A stretch of DNA of 64,000 nt from positions 2,356,001-2,420,000 of the forward strand of contig NZ_CP045529.1 in assembly GCF_009429125.1 (NCBI RefSeq), in the 5' to 3' direction. Source of the DNA: Luteimicrobium xylanilyticum. Lineage in GTDB: Bacteria; Actinomycetota; Actinomycetes; Actinomycetales; Cellulomonadaceae. The translations under genes were made by a program, and so were the position numbers. Shown here in pieces: positions 43,169 through 52,890 of the stretch (the first letter of the stretch is position 1; every line of letters begins with the position of its first letter). The notes below the pieces were generated by a model. It had not been told where the DNA came from, ran no database searches, and saw only the letters and a list, made by a program, of their open reading frames with translations.

Positions 43169-44491
43169 GTGAAGCGCACGATCACGGCCGGCGCTCTGGC
43201 CGCCGCCCTGGCCCTGCCCCTGACCCTGACCGCCTGCTCCGGCGGCGGCGGGGGTGGCGGCTCCGACGACGCCACCGCCAACGCCGACGGCAAGACACTC
43301 ACCATCTGGGACTACGAGTCCGACGACTCGGCGATGGGCCAGGCCTGGGCCAAGGCCATCGAGATCTTCAAGGAGAAGCACCCGGGCGTCACCGTGAAGA
43401 CGGAGTCGCAGACGTTCGAGCAGATCCAGAAGAACGCCAAGATCATCCTCACCGGCGACGACGTGCCCGACGTCATGGAGTACAACAAGGGCAACGCGAC
43501 CGCCGGCCAGCTCGCCTCGCAGGGTCTGCTGACCCCCCTGACCGACGTCGTGAAGGACCGCGGCTGGGACAAGAAGGTCACGGGGTCGATCGCCACGACC
43601 GCGCAGTACGACGAGAACGGCCTCATGGGCGCGGGCGACTGGTACGGCATCCCGAACTACGGCGAGTACGTGACCGTCTACTACAACAAGGACCTCTTCA
43701 AGAAGTACGGCGTCGCCGTCCCGACCACGCTCGACCAGTTCACCGCCGCTCTCGCCACGTTCAAGGCCGCCGGCGTGACGCCCCTCAACCCGGCCGGTGC
43801 CGAGTACCCCCTGGGCCAGCTCTGGTACCAGCTCGCGCTCACCAAGGCGGACCGGTCCTGGATCGACTCGTACCAGCTCTTCAAGGGCGACCTCGACTGG
43901 CAGGGCGAGCAGCTCACGTCCGCGACCGACACGATCAGCGACTGGACCAAGAAGGGCTACATCCCCAAGAACTCGGCCGGTCTGACCGCCGAGGACATGG
44001 GCACGTCCTTCATCTCGGGCAAGTACCCGATCATGGTCTCCGGCTCGTGGTGGTTCGGCCGGCTCGTGAACGAGGCGAAGTTCGACTGGGGTCAGTTCCA
44101 GTTCCCGGGCTCGAACTTCGCGCTCGGCTCGTCGGGCAACCTCTGGGTCGTCCCGCAGAACGCGAAGAACAAGGGCCTCGCCGAGGACTTCATCGACATC
44201 ACGCTGAGCGACGAGGTCCAGAACGTCCTCGGGCAGAAGGGTGGCCTCCCGATCGCGGGTGACGCGTCGACCATCACCGACGCGAAGACCAAGACGTTCA
44301 CCGAGCAGTTCCAGAAGCTCGTCTCGGACGACTCCCTCGCGTTCTACCCCGACTGGCCGGTCGCGGGGTTCTACGACCAGATCGTCAGCGCCCTGCAGTC
44401 CGTCGTGAACGGCTCGAAGTCGACCTCCGACGTGCTGAGCCAGCTCCAGAAGCAGTACGAGTCCGGCAAGGACGACCTCCTCAACGGCTGA
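43169..44491 (+). CDS. Sugar ABC transporter substrate-binding lipoprotein
   Basis: A 440-residue extracellular sugar-binding lipoprotein. The signal peptide ([18 protein letters not shown]) ends in the lipobox LTAC with the lipidated Cys near residue 25, followed by a Gly-rich linker. The binding fold has [21 protein letters not shown] and [22 protein letters not shown] lies before GTG 43169. It carries sugars to the two permeases that follow. The family binds oligosaccharides; the glycosidases downstream suggest xyloglucan fragments. Confidence 0.92.
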   Translation: MKRTITAGALAAALALPLTLTACSGGGGGGGSDDATANADGKTLTIWDYESDDSAMGQAWAKAIEIFKEKHPGVTVKTESQTFEQIQKNAKIILTGDDVPDVMEYNKGNATAGQLASQGLLTPLTDVVKDRGWDKKVTGSIATTAQYDENGLMGAGDWYGIPNYGEYVTVYYNKDLFKKYGVAVPTTLDQFTAALATFKAAGVTPLNPAGAEYPLGQLWYQLALTKADRSWIDSYQLFKGDLDWQGEQLTSATDTISDWTKKGYIPKNSAGLTAEDMGTSFISGKYPIMVSGSWWFGRLVNEAKFDWGQFQFPGSNFALGSSGNLWVVPQNAKNKGLAEDFIDITLSDEVQNVLGQKGGLPIAGDASTITDAKTKTFTEQFQKLVSDDSLAFYPDWPVAGFYDQIVSALQSVVNGSKSTSDVLSQLQKQYESGKDDLLNG

Positions 44492-44498
44492 CGCGGCC

Positions 44499-44528
44499 GG
44501 GCCCGGACGCCTCCGCGCGTCCGGGCCC
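44499..44528 (+). terminator. Hairpin between the binding protein and permease genes
   Basis: GGGCCCGGACGC-CTCCGC-GCGTCCGGGCCC is a perfect 12-bp stem with a 6-base loop, 35 bases before the first permease. It may partially stop transcription or protect the upstream mRNA, keeping the binding protein more abundant than the permeases. Confidence 0.6.
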
Positions 44529-44563
44529 GCCCCCGGCCCCTGCCGCCCGAAGAGAGAGAACCC

Positions 44564-45553
44564 ATGTCTTCCGCACCCGCCACCCTGCCCACGCAGGACT
44601 CCTCGGCGCCGCCCACGGCGCGACGTGCCGCCCGGCGCGGCTCCGGTCGACGGCGCTGGGTGCCGTCGACGTACTGGCTGTACCTGATCCCCGGTCTCGC
44701 GGCGTTCGTCGCGATCATCGGGATCCCGTTCGTCCTCAACATCTGGTACTCGCTGCACAAGTGGCGCGGCGGCATCACCACGATGACCTGGGTCGGGCTC
44801 GACAACTACGCCGACCTCATGCACGACGACCAGTTCTGGCAGTCGTTCCGCAACTCGGTCTGGATGATCATCGCCATGGTGATCATCCCGACGGTGATCG
44901 GCCTGCTGCTCGCTTCGCTGCTCTTCGACTACATCGGCAAGCACTTCAACGGTCGCGTCGCGAGCGTCCTTCGCGCCACGTACTACCTGCCGCAGATCCT
45001 GCCCGTCGCCGTCGCCGGCATCCTGTGGAACTGGATCCTCAACGCCCAGACCGGCGCCCTCAACCAGATCCTCCACGGGATCGGGATCGAGAACCCGCCC
45101 GACTGGCTGGGCAACCCTTCCACCGCGCTGCCGTCGGTCATGCTCGTGCTGATCTGGATCCAGATCGGCTACCCCACCGTGATCTTCATGTCGGCGCTGC
45201 AGCGCGTGGACCCCGAGCTGTACGAGGCCGCGGAGCTCGACGGCGCGAACTGGTGGGCGCGGTTCCGGGCGATCACGCTCCCGCAGATCAAGCCGGAGAC
45301 GTTCGTCATCACGCTGACCTGCACGATCGCGGCGCTCAAGGTCTTCGCGCCGATCTACGTGCTGACGCGCGGCGGGCCCGAGGGCTCGACCCTCGTGCCG
45401 TCCTACTACTCGTACCTCAACTTCTTCGACAAGTCGAAGGTCGGGTACGGCGCCGCCGTGGCGACCGTCCTCACGGTCATCATCATCGTCGTCGCCTCCG
45501 TCATCCAGCTGCTGCAGAACCGCAGCGCCCGCAAGGAAGAGAGGGGTGCGTGA
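44564..45553 (+). CDS. Sugar ABC transporter permease (MalF-type)
   Basis: A 329-residue permease with an extended N-terminus of about 35 residues and six membrane helices. The cytoplasmic EAA loop ELYEAAELDGANWWARFRAI binds the ATPase. AGAGAGAGAA precedes ATG 44564. The stop overlaps the next permease (TGATG). It partners the binding protein and MalG-type permease; no ATPase gene is in the window, so a shared MsmK/MsiK-type ATPase must be encoded elsewhere. Confidence 0.93.
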   Translation: MSSAPATLPTQDSSAPPTARRAARRGSGRRRWVPSTYWLYLIPGLAAFVAIIGIPFVLNIWYSLHKWRGGITTMTWVGLDNYADLMHDDQFWQSFRNSVWMIIAMVIIPTVIGLLLASLLFDYIGKHFNGRVASVLRATYYLPQILPVAVAGILWNWILNAQTGALNQILHGIGIENPPDWLGNPSTALPSVMLVLIWIQIGYPTVIFMSALQRVDPELYEAAELDGANWWARFRAITLPQIKPETFVITLTCTIAALKVFAPIYVLTRGGPEGSTLVPSYYSYLNFFDKSKVGYGAAVATVLTVIIIVVASVIQLLQNRSARKEERGA

Positions 45554-46461
45554 TGGCCGCCGTCACCGAGACCCTGCCCGGCGCCCCCGCGAACGGGACC
45601 GGCACCGACACCGGCGAGCGCCGCGGGCGCGACCGGTTCCACCGCGGTCCGCTGCGGTGGGTCCTGCTCGTGGTGGCCGCGATCGTCGCGCTGCTCATGA
45701 TCGCGCCGTTCGTGATCATGCTGCTCAACACCTTCAAGTCGCCTGACGACTACTCGGCGCACGGGCCGCTGTCGTGGCCGCACGAGTTCTACACGCACGG
45801 TCTCAAGGTCTTCTGGGACCGGGTCGACTTCCCCGTGAAGCTGTGGAACTCGATCTGGACGTCCGGCCTCGTCGCGATCTTCGGCGTCGCGCTCTCGCTG
45901 CTGTCGGCGTTCGCGATCGGGATCGGCCGCGTCAGGGGCCGGCTCTGGCTGGTCGGGGTCTTCCTGCTCGCGAACATGCTGCCGCAGGAGGTGCTGATCT
46001 ACCCCCTGTTCCGCATGATGCAGAACATCGGCCTCAACAACTCGGGGTGGTCCATCGTCCTGATCTTCACGGTCATCCAGGCGGCGTTCGGCACGTACCT
46101 GCTGTCGTCGGTCCTCGGGACGTTCCCCCGCGCGCTGCTCGAGGCGGCCTCGCTCGACGGGGCGAACCGGTGGCAGATCCTGTGGCGCGTCGTCTTCCCC
46201 GTCGTGCGCCCGACGCTGTCGGTGCTGCTCATCTTCTTCTTCATCTGGACGTGGAACGAGTTCTTCATCCCCCTCGTCATGCTCACGACCAACGACACCC
46301 AGACCGTGCCGATCGCGCTCGCGTCCCTGCAGGGCGACCGCATGCTCGACGTCCCGACCCTCAACGCGGGCACGCTCGTCTCCCTGATCCCGACCCTGAT
46401 CTTCTTCCTGTTCTTCCAGCGGACGCTCACCCGCGGCATCACCGCCGGCGCCGTCAAGTAA
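45553..46461 (+). CDS. Sugar ABC transporter permease (MalG-type)
   Basis: A 302-residue permease with six helices; the EAA loop reads RALLEAASLDGANRWQILWR. An ATG at 45553 overlaps the upstream stop (TGATG); GTG 45550 is the alternative. Completes the importer with the binding protein and MalF-type permease. GH31 begins 17 bases after, so uptake and breakdown are in one operon. Confidence 0.93.
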   Translation: MAAVTETLPGAPANGTGTDTGERRGRDRFHRGPLRWVLLVVAAIVALLMIAPFVIMLLNTFKSPDDYSAHGPLSWPHEFYTHGLKVFWDRVDFPVKLWNSIWTSGLVAIFGVALSLLSAFAIGIGRVRGRLWLVGVFLLANMLPQEVLIYPLFRMMQNIGLNNSGWSIVLIFTVIQAAFGTYLLSSVLGTFPRALLEAASLDGANRWQILWRVVFPVVRPTLSVLLIFFFIWTWNEFFIPLVMLTTNDTQTVPIALASLQGDRMLDVPTLNAGTLVSLIPTLIFFLFFQRTLTRGITAGAVK

Positions 46462-46477
46462 GGAGCTCCACCCCACC

Positions 46478-48769
46478 ATGAAGTTCACCGACGGCTACTG
46501 GCAGCTGCGACCCGGCGTCCAGGTCCTCCACCCGGTCGAGGTCGACGACGTCCGTGCCGACCCCGAGGCGGGCACGCTCACCGTCTGGGCCGCGACCAAG
46601 CACGTGCGGGGCCGGGGCGACACCCTGAACCAGCCCCTCGTGACGCTCACCTACTCGAGCCCCGCCGAGGGCGTCGTGAAGGTGCGCGTCGAGCACTGGG
46701 CAGGCGCGCGGCGTCGCCACCCCGAGTTCGCGGTCCGCGGGTCCGACGTCGCGGTCACCACCCAGGTCGACGACGAGCAGGCCGTCCTCACGTCGGGCAA
46801 CCTGTCGGTGCGCGTGCACCGCACCGGACCGTGGCGGGTCGACTTCGAGTCGCGGGGCAAGGTCCTCACCTCCAGCCTGCCGAAGGGCGCGGGCGTGGCG
46901 ACGACGCCCGAGGGCACGTTCGTCCACGAGCAGCTCGCGCTCGGCGTCGGCGAGAAGGTCTACGGCATGGGCGAGCGGTTCGGTCCGTTCGTCAGGAACG
47001 GCCAGACCGTCGACATCTGGAACGCCGACGGAGGCACCTCCAGCGAGCAGGCGTACAAGAACGTCCCGTTCTACGTGACGAGCGCCGGCTACGGGGTGTT
47101 CGTCGCGCACCCGGAGCTGGTGTCCTTCGAGGTCGCGTCGGAGATGGTCGAGCGCACGCAGTTCTCGGTCGCCGGCGAGCACCTCGAGTACTACGTGATC
47201 GACGGCCCGACACCGAAGGACGTCCTCGAGCGTTACACCGCGCTCACGGGGCGCCCACCGCAGGTGCCGGCGTGGTCGTACGGTCTGTGGCTCACCACCT
47301 CGTTCACCACCAGCTACGACGAGCAGACCGTGACGTCGTTCGTCGACGGCATGGCCGAGCGCGACATCCCGCTGTCGGTGTTCCACTTCGACTGCTTCTG
47401 GATGCGCGAGTACCAGTGGTGCGACTTCGAGTGGGACCCCCGCACCTTCCCGGACCCCGAGGGCATGCTCGCGCGCTACAAGGACAAGGGCCTGCGCATC
47501 TGCGTGTGGATCAACTCGTACATCGGCCAGAAGTCGCCGCTCTTCGCGGAGGCCGCGGAGAAGGGCTACCTGCTGCGGACGACCGACGGCGGCGTCTGGC
47601 AGTGGGACCTGTGGCAGGCGGGGATGGGGCTCGTCGACTTCACCAACCCCGCCGCTGCGGAGTGGTACGCGAGCAAGCTCGAGGCGCTCCTCGACATGGG
47701 CGTCGACTGCTTCAAGACGGACTTCGGCGAGCGCATCCCCACCGAGGGCGTCGTGTGGCACGACGGCTCGGACCCGCAGAAGATGCGGAACTACTACACG
47801 CACCTCTACAACCGCACCGTGTTCGACCTGCTCGCGGCCAAGCGCGGCGAGGGTGAGGCCGTGCTCTTCGCGCGCTCCGCGACCGCGGGCGGCCAGCAGT
47901 TCCCGGTGCACTGGGGCGGCGACAACGACTCGACGTTCGTGTCGATGGCCGAGACCCTGCGCGGCGGCCTCTCGCTCGCCATGTCGGGCTTCGGCTATTG
48001 GAGCCACGACATCGGCGGCTTCGAGGGCGACCCCGACCCGGCCGTGTTCAAGCGCTGGCTCGCGTTCGGCCTGCTCTCCTCGCACTCGCGCCTGCACGGG
48101 TCGGGCTCGGTCCGGGTCCCGTGGGCGTTCGACGACGAGGCCGTCGACGTGACCCGCCGCTTCACCCGGCTCAAGCTCTCCCTCCTGCCCTACCTGGGCG
48201 CGGCCGCGCGCGACGTCGTCCGGCACGGGACCCCGGTCATGCGACCGATGGTGCTCGAGCTGCCCGACGACCGTGGCGGCTGGGACGTCGACACCCAGTA
48301 CCTGCTCGGGCCGTCGCTCCTCGTCGCGCCGGTCTTCAGCGCCGACGGCGACGTCGACGTGTACGTGCCGGAGGGCACCTGGACGTCGCTTCTCGACGGC
48401 TCGACCGTGACCGGACCCCGTTGGGTCCGGCAGCGCCACGGCTTCGACTCGCTGCCCCTGCTCGTCCGCCCCGACACGGTCCTGCCGATCGGCGCGGAGG
48501 ACGGCACGACCGACTACGACTGGGCCGACGGCGTCACGCTCCACCTCGTCGAGCTCGCGGACGGCCACGACGAGGTGCTCGTGGTCCCCGCCGCGGACGC
48601 CGGGGTCGGGGCCGACGACGCCGAGTTCCACGTCCGGCGCACCGGGGACGAGGTCGTGGTCACGACGACGTCCGCGCGTGCCTGGGCGCTGCGTCTCGGT
48701 GACCGCACGGTCCGGTTCGAGCCCGGGACGACCGAGGGGCGGATCGGTTCGACGGATCTGGCACGATGA
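46478..48769 (+). CDS. yicI: Alpha-xylosidase, GH31 (YicI-type)
   Basis: Releases xylose from isoprimeverose and xyloglucan oligosaccharides, in the cytoplasm (no signal peptide). The 763-residue protein has an N-terminal beta-sandwich, a catalytic barrel and C-terminal sheets. The nucleophile Asp415 lies in FKTDFGER and the acid/base Asp482 in HWGGDNDST; positions and sequence match E. coli YicI almost exactly. It follows the permeases after 17 bases with AAGGAG. A short hairpin separates it from GH1. Confidence 0.9.
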   Translation: MKFTDGYWQLRPGVQVLHPVEVDDVRADPEAGTLTVWAATKHVRGRGDTLNQPLVTLTYSSPAEGVVKVRVEHWAGARRRHPEFAVRGSDVAVTTQVDDEQAVLTSGNLSVRVHRTGPWRVDFESRGKVLTSSLPKGAGVATTPEGTFVHEQLALGVGEKVYGMGERFGPFVRNGQTVDIWNADGGTSSEQAYKNVPFYVTSAGYGVFVAHPELVSFEVASEMVERTQFSVAGEHLEYYVIDGPTPKDVLERYTALTGRPPQVPAWSYGLWLTTSFTTSYDEQTVTSFVDGMAERDIPLSVFHFDCFWMREYQWCDFEWDPRTFPDPEGMLARYKDKGLRICVWINSYIGQKSPLFAEAAEKGYLLRTTDGGVWQWDLWQAGMGLVDFTNPAAAEWYASKLEALLDMGVDCFKTDFGERIPTEGVVWHDGSDPQKMRNYYTHLYNRTVFDLLAAKRGEGEAVLFARSATAGGQQFPVHWGGDNDSTFVSMAETLRGGLSLAMSGFGYWSHDIGGFEGDPDPAVFKRWLAFGLLSSHSRLHGSGSVRVPWAFDDEAVDVTRRFTRLKLSLLPYLGAAARDVVRHGTPVMRPMVLELPDDRGGWDVDTQYLLGPSLLVAPVFSADGDVDVYVPEGTWTSLLDGSTVTGPRWVRQRHGFDSLPLLVRPDTVLPIGAEDGTTDYDWADGVTLHLVELADGHDEVLVVPAADAGVGADDAEFHVRRTGDEVVVTTTSARAWALRLGDRTVRFEPGTTEGRIGSTDLAR

Positions 48770-48787
48770 GCGCAGCGCACCGGAGCA

Positions 48788-48807
48788 CCGGCCGGCTTCC
48801 CGGCCGG
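48788..48807 (+). other. Short hairpin between GH31 and GH1 genes
   Basis: CCGGCCGG-CTTC-CCGGCCGG is a perfect 8-bp stem with a 4-base loop in the 64-base gap. It is probably an mRNA structure rather than a terminator, as no T-tract follows. Confidence 0.4.
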
Positions 48808-48833
48808 CCCCGCACCAGCACCCGAGGAGAAGC

Positions 48834-50261
48834 ATGACCACGCCACGACGGTTCCCCGACGACTTCGTCTGGGGCTCCGCGACCGCCGCGTACCAGATCG
48901 AGGGCGCCGCCGACGAGGACGGCCGCGGGCCGTCGATCTGGGACACGTTCTCCCGCACGCCCGGCAAGGTGCTCGACGGCGACACGGGCGACGTCGCGGA
49001 CGACCACTACCACCGCTGGGCCGAGGACGTGCAGCACATCCGCGACCTCGGGCTCGACGCCTACCGGCTGTCGATCTCGTGGCCGCGCGTCCAGCCCGGC
49101 GGGACGGGCGAGTTCAACGAGACCGGCATCGCGTTCTACTCCCGGCTCGTCGACGCGCTCCGCGAGGCCGGCGTGAAGCCGGTCGTCACGCTCTACCACT
49201 GGGACCTCCCGCAGGAGCTCGAGGACGCCGGCGGCTGGACGAACCGCGCCACCGCGTACGCGTTCGCGGAGTACGCCCGTCGCATGGCCCAGGAGCTCGG
49301 CGCCCGCGTCGACACCTGGACCACGCTCAACGAACCGTGGTGCTCGGCGTACCTCGGCTACGCGTCGGGCGTCCACGCGCCCGGCCGCACGGAGGGCGAG
49401 GGCGCGCTGCGCGCCGTCCACCACCTCAACCTCGCCCACGGCCTCGCCGTCCAGGCGATCCGCGACGTCCTCGGCGACGACGCGCGGACGTCCGTCACGC
49501 TCAACCTGCACGTCGTGCGCCCCGACACGGACAGCGCCGAGGACGCGGACGCCGTCCGCAAGATCGACGCCCTCGCGAACCGCGCGTTCCTCGGCCCGCT
49601 CCTCGACGGCGCCTACCCGGACGACCTCCTCGCAGACACGGCCCACGTCACCGACTGGTCGTTCGTCGAGGACGGCGACCTCGCGATCACGCACCAGCCG
49701 CTCGACGTGCTGGGCGTCAACTACTACTCGACGGCCCGCGTCCGCCACTTCGCCGGCGAGGGCGCGCCCCAGCAGAACGACGGCCACGCCGAGTCGGCCG
49801 CGACCCCGTGGGTGGGCGTCACCGACGTCGAGTTCCTGCAGCAGCCCGGCCCGTACACCGCGATGGGCTGGAACATCGAGCCGCAGGGCATGACCGACCT
49901 GCTGCTCTCGCTGCACGCCACCTACCCGGACCAGCCGCTCATGGTCACGGAGAACGGTGCCGCCTTCGACGACGTCGTCTCGCCCGACGGCGCCGTCCAC
50001 GACCCCGAGCGTGTCGCCTACCTGCACGACCACGTCGACGCCGTCGGGCGGGCCATGGACGCCGGGGCAGACGTCGGCGGGTACTTCGCGTGGTCGCTGC
50101 TCGACAACTTCGAGTGGAGCTACGGGTACTCCAAGCGGTTCGGGATCATCCGTGTCGACTACGACACGCTCGTGCGCACCTGGAAGGACTCGGCGCACTG
50201 GTACCGCCGCCTGGCGACCACGCGCACCCTGCCCGGCGTCGACGAGGTCTCCCCCGCCTGA
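48834..50261 (+). CDS. Beta-glucosidase, GH1
   Basis: Cleaves beta-linked glucose from cello- or xylogluco-oligosaccharides in the cytoplasm. The 475-residue GH1 barrel has acid/base Glu167 in TLNEPW and nucleophile Glu373 in TENGAAF, with [14 protein letters not shown] at the start. GAGGAG lies before ATG 48834, so the long upstream frame was rejected. Together with the alpha-xylosidase it can strip xyloglucan fragments to glucose and xylose. Confidence 0.93.
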   Translation: MTTPRRFPDDFVWGSATAAYQIEGAADEDGRGPSIWDTFSRTPGKVLDGDTGDVADDHYHRWAEDVQHIRDLGLDAYRLSISWPRVQPGGTGEFNETGIAFYSRLVDALREAGVKPVVTLYHWDLPQELEDAGGWTNRATAYAFAEYARRMAQELGARVDTWTTLNEPWCSAYLGYASGVHAPGRTEGEGALRAVHHLNLAHGLAVQAIRDVLGDDARTSVTLNLHVVRPDTDSAEDADAVRKIDALANRAFLGPLLDGAYPDDLLADTAHVTDWSFVEDGDLAITHQPLDVLGVNYYSTARVRHFAGEGAPQQNDGHAESAATPWVGVTDVEFLQQPGPYTAMGWNIEPQGMTDLLLSLHATYPDQPLMVTENGAAFDDVVSPDGAVHDPERVAYLHDHVDAVGRAMDAGADVGGYFAWSLLDNFEWSYGYSKRFGIIRVDYDTLVRTWKDSAHWYRRLATTRTLPGVDEVSPA

Positions 50262-50286
50262 CGACACCACTTCGTCCGACACGCCG

Positions 50287-50328
50287 CCGGCCCGCACCGA
50301 GCCCCGCACGGGACAGGGTGCGGGCCGG
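50287..50328 (+). terminator. Terminator of the glycosidase operon
   Basis: CCGGCCCGCACC (50287-50298) pairs with GGTGCGGGCCGG (50317-50328), a 12-bp stem, 25 bases after GH1. The following -10 box of the tRNA gene begins directly at its foot (TACGCT, 50329). Confidence 0.7.
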
Positions 50329-50334
50329 TACGCT
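50329..50334 (+). promoter_or_regulatory. -10 box of the CAT-anticodon tRNA
   Basis: TACGCT ends 8 bases before the tRNA 5' end and abuts the preceding hairpin, so its -35 region lies within the terminator stem. Confidence 0.5.
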
Positions 50335-50342
50335 GTCGGCGC

Positions 50343-50416
50343 GGGCCAGTAGCTCAGCCGGTCAGAGCAGCGGACTCATAATCCGTCGGTCGTGGGTTCA
50401 AGCCCCACCTGGCCTA
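50343..50416 (+). tRNA. tRNA with CAT anticodon, probably tRNA-Ile2
   Basis: A 74-base cloverleaf. The acceptor stem GGGCCAG/CTGGCCT has a G-U first pair, the anticodon loop CTCATAA gives CAT, and the T arm is GTGGG-TTCAAGC-CCCAC. The body is unlike initiator tRNA and the usual actinobacterial elongator tRNA-Met (GGCGGGG start); it looks like the lysidine-modified Ile2 type. tRNA-Met cannot be ruled out by eye. CCA is not encoded. Confidence 0.85.
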
Positions 50417-50454
50417 CTCGTACGTGCCGAGGCACGCCGCCCCTCGAGGACTCG

Positions 50455-50958
50455 ATGACGCCTGCTCCCGCCTCCGTCGAGGTCTGCACCGCCCACCTGC
50501 CTGACGACGCGTGCGACGTCGGGCGACTCCTCGAGGACTACCTGCGACGCACCGAGCGCGAGAAGCACGAGCACCTCGGCGCCGACGGGCCGGGCGCCGG
50601 CGCCCCGCTCCAGCCTCGCCACCTCGAGGAGGTGCACGCGCCGGCGGAGGCGTTCGCGGGCGCACAGATCCTTCTGGCGGGTTCCGCCGGGAGCGCCGTG
50701 GGCGTCGTCGTGGTGACGCCGCGTCCCGGAGACGTCGTGGAGCTCAAGCGGTTCTGGGTGGACCCGGCACACCGTCGAGCCGGAGCGGGCGGTGCCCTCC
50801 TCGACGCCGCGATCCGTCTGGCGGCGGGGCCTGTCCGGCTCTCGGTGTGGGACTGGCGGGCGGACGCGATCCGCGCGTACACCCGCCGCGGGTTCGCCCC
50901 GGTCGCGTCGTGGGAGCCGGACCGTCCACGTCTGGTGTGCCTCGAGCATCGGCCCTGA
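50455..50958 (+). CDS. GNAT family N-acetyltransferase
   Basis: A 167-residue acetyltransferase-fold protein. The acetyl-CoA site reads RFWVDPAHRRAGAGGALLDAA, motif A of GNAT with R-x-x-G-x-G changed to RRAGAGG, and the C-terminal strand is RAYTRRGFAPVASW. The N-terminal 55 residues hold a charged helix. ATG 50455 was chosen over 50392, which lies inside the tRNA. The acceptor substrate is unknown. A strong hairpin follows. Confidence 0.8.
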   Translation: MTPAPASVEVCTAHLPDDACDVGRLLEDYLRRTEREKHEHLGADGPGAGAPLQPRHLEEVHAPAEAFAGAQILLAGSAGSAVGVVVVTPRPGDVVELKRFWVDPAHRRAGAGGALLDAAIRLAAGPVRLSVWDWRADAIRAYTRRGFAPVASWEPDRPRLVCLEHRP

Positions 50959-50965
50959 GACGGGC

Positions 50966-51000
50966 AGAGAGCCCGCACCCAGCCGGGTGCGGGCTCTCTC
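50966..51000. terminator. Terminator between the GNAT gene and convergent small gene
   Basis: GAGAGCCCGCACCC (50967-50980) pairs with GGGTGCGGGCTCTC (50985-50998), a perfect 14-bp stem with a 4-base loop, between convergent genes. Confidence 0.8.
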
Positions 51001-51026
51001 CCGCCTCGCGGCGGCGACAGCGCGCG

Positions 51027-51257
51027 TCAGGCGCCCGGGGTGCCGTGCTCCTCCTGGTAGAACACCTGGTCGGGGCCGTCCCACGTCTCGATCGCCTCGC
51101 CGTCGGACCGCATCAGCGCGATCTCGCCCCGGAACGGGCCAATCTCGCCGGACTTGATCCTGGCCTTGACCGCGGCGATCGCGTCGTCGTCGTACTCGGC
51201 GCGGACCAGGGTCCCGCGATGGTCCCCGTCGAGGTCACGGATCCAGTACTCGAACAT
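51027..51257 (-). CDS. Small hypothetical protein, 76 residues
   Basis: Not recognised. An acidic 76-residue protein starting MFEYWIRDLDGDHRGTLVRA, with AAVKARIKSGEIGPF and ETWDGPDQVFYQEEHG. No membrane helix or signal. It has an ATG start and follows the SHOCT gene on the same strand after 24 bases, so they may be cotranscribed. Confidence 0.6.
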   Translation of the reverse strand: MFEYWIRDLDGDHRGTLVRAEYDDDAIAAVKARIKSGEIGPFRGEIALMRSDGEAIETWDGPDQVFYQEEHGTPGA

Positions 51258-51281
51258 CCCGCTCCTTCCACGGCCGTGCGC

Positions 51282-51656
51282 TCAGGCGAGCGCGGCGGCC
51301 TTGAGCTTGTCGAACTCCGCCTGGTCGATGGCCCCCGAGTCGAGGAGCTGCTTGGCGGTCGCGATCTGGTCGGCAGGCGACGCGCCGGCGACGTCGCGGA
51401 TGTAGCCGTCGGTCGCCGCCTTGGCCTGCTGCTGCGCCTGGACCTGCCGCTCCGCCATGCCGTTACCGCGCGCGATCACGTACACGAGCGCCGTGATCAA
51501 CGGGAAGATGATCAGGCAGATCACCCACACCGCCTTCCACCAGCCGGAGAGCTTGTGGTCGCGGAACAGGTCCGTGATGATCATGAACAGCACGACCAGG
51601 TACGCGAAGAAGAAGAAGATCTCGACGACGAGCCAGAAGTAGTTCCAGAAGCTCAC
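51282..51656 (-). CDS. SHOCT-domain membrane protein
   Basis: A 124-residue protein with two membrane helices (about residues 4-27 and 37-58; FWNYFWLVVEIFFFFAYLVV and WWKAVWVICLIIFPLITAL), a linker rich in Gln and Ala, and a C-terminal SHOCT domain (IATAKQLLDSGAIDQAEFDKLK). The head resembles the phospholipase-D N-terminal transmembrane unit. SHOCT domains are short oligomerisation modules; the role is unknown. GTG 51656 has GGAGG 7 bases upstream. Confidence 0.8.
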   Translation of the reverse strand: MSFWNYFWLVVEIFFFFAYLVVLFMIITDLFRDHKLSGWWKAVWVICLIIFPLITALVYVIARGNGMAERQVQAQQQAKAATDGYIRDVAGASPADQIATAKQLLDSGAIDQAEFDKLKAAALA

Positions 51657-51832
51657 GGTGTGCCTCCTCGGCAGGGGAAGATGTCCGGGTCGTGCTGCGG
51701 CGTCCACCTCACGACGCTTCGGAAACTAGCACCGGACTGGGCGTTTGGCGCGGGAAGCGCCCGGCTCGTCCGCCCGGTTCACCCCAAACGGATGAGCGCC
51801 CGCGTTGGTCTGGAGCACCCTGTCCGGGCTGC

Positions 51833-51838
51833 TAGGCT
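51833..51838 (+). promoter_or_regulatory. -10 box of tRNA-Asn
   Basis: TAGGCT ends 11 bases before the tRNA 5' end. TTGGTC at 51805-51810 is too far for an ideal -35. Confidence 0.45.
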
Positions 51839-51849
51839 TTATCCCGCGA

Positions 51850-51922
<73 letters not shown>

Positions 51923-51939
51923 CTTCGCTCCACGAGTCG

Positions 51940-51970
51940 AAGGCCCGGAATCCGCGCGATTCCGGGCCTT
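51940..51970 (+). terminator. Terminator of tRNA-Asn
   Basis: AAGGCCCGGAATC and GATTCCGGGCCTT form a perfect 13-bp stem with a 5-base loop, ending in CTTCG. Confidence 0.8.
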
Positions 51971-52090
51971 CGTCGTCCGTCTTCATCCGGTCGGTCCCAG
52001 GGTCTGACCAGGGGCGTCTCGTATCCTTGGGCACACTGCCGCACGTCGCCTCACGTCCGCTGGTGCGGCGTCCCGAGCCCACGAGGAGCC

Positions 52091-52873
52091 ATGACCGCAC
52101 ACGCCCGCCGCAGCCGCCGTTCACCGTTCGGCGCCGTCGTCGGGACGGTCGGCGAGATCCTCATCACGCTCGGCGTGATCCTGGGCCTGTTCCTGGTCTG
52201 GGAGCTGTGGTGGACGAACGTCCAGTCCGCGCAGGCGCAGGCGAAGGACGTGGCGTCGTTGGGTTGGGCGTACGAGCCTCAGCAGGCGCAGCCGGCAGCC
52301 CCGGAGTATCTGACCCCCTCGACGAAGGCGCCCAAGGTCGACAAGGAGCCGGCGCTCCTGAAGACGTTCGCGACCCTGTACGTGCCGCGCTTCGACAAGG
52401 ACTACGCGAAGACCATCACGGAGGGCACGGACAAGGCGACCGTCCTCGACACCAAGGGCATCGGGCACTACGTCGGCACGGCGATGCCGGGCGGCCTCGG
52501 CAACTTCGCGATCGCGGGGCACCGCACCACCTACGGCAAGCCGTTCAACCAGATCAACACGCTCAAGGCGGGCGACCCGGTCATCGTCCAGACCAAGGAC
52601 GGCTGGTACGTGTACGCGGTGACGGACCACCTCGTCACGGGCTGGCGCGACGGCGAGCAGGTCGCGCCCGTGCCCGGTGACACCACGGGGACGAAGAAGC
52701 CCACGAAGCGGCTCATCACGATGACGAGCTGCCACCCGATCTGGCAGCCGATCCACCGGTACATCGTCCACGGCGAGCTCGTCTACTGGGCCCCGCCGGA
52801 CGGCGACAAGGTGCCGAAGGAGCTCGTGACCGGGAAGTTCGACGCCGGGATGCTCGACGGCATCACCGGCTGA
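52091..52873 (+). CDS. Class E sortase
   Basis: Anchors sorting-signal proteins to the cell wall or pilus. The 260-residue protein has one membrane helix near residues 18-40 (EILITLGVILGLFLVWELWW), then the sortase domain with catalytic His144 in IAGHRTTY, Cys214 in MTSCHP and Arg223 in IHRYIVHG. MTSC in place of the common TLxTC motif suits class E. No LAXTG-type substrate gene or second sortase is adjacent. It converges on dnaG. Confidence 0.88.
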   Translation: MTAHARRSRRSPFGAVVGTVGEILITLGVILGLFLVWELWWTNVQSAQAQAKDVASLGWAYEPQQAQPAAPEYLTPSTKAPKVDKEPALLKTFATLYVPRFDKDYAKTITEGTDKATVLDTKGIGHYVGTAMPGGLGNFAIAGHRTTYGKPFNQINTLKAGDPVIVQTKDGWYVYAVTDHLVTGWRDGEQVAPVPGDTTGTKKPTKRLITMTSCHPIWQPIHRYIVHGELVYWAPPDGDKVPKELVTGKFDAGMLDGITG

Positions 52874-52890
52874 ACCGCCGGCGAGCCCCG

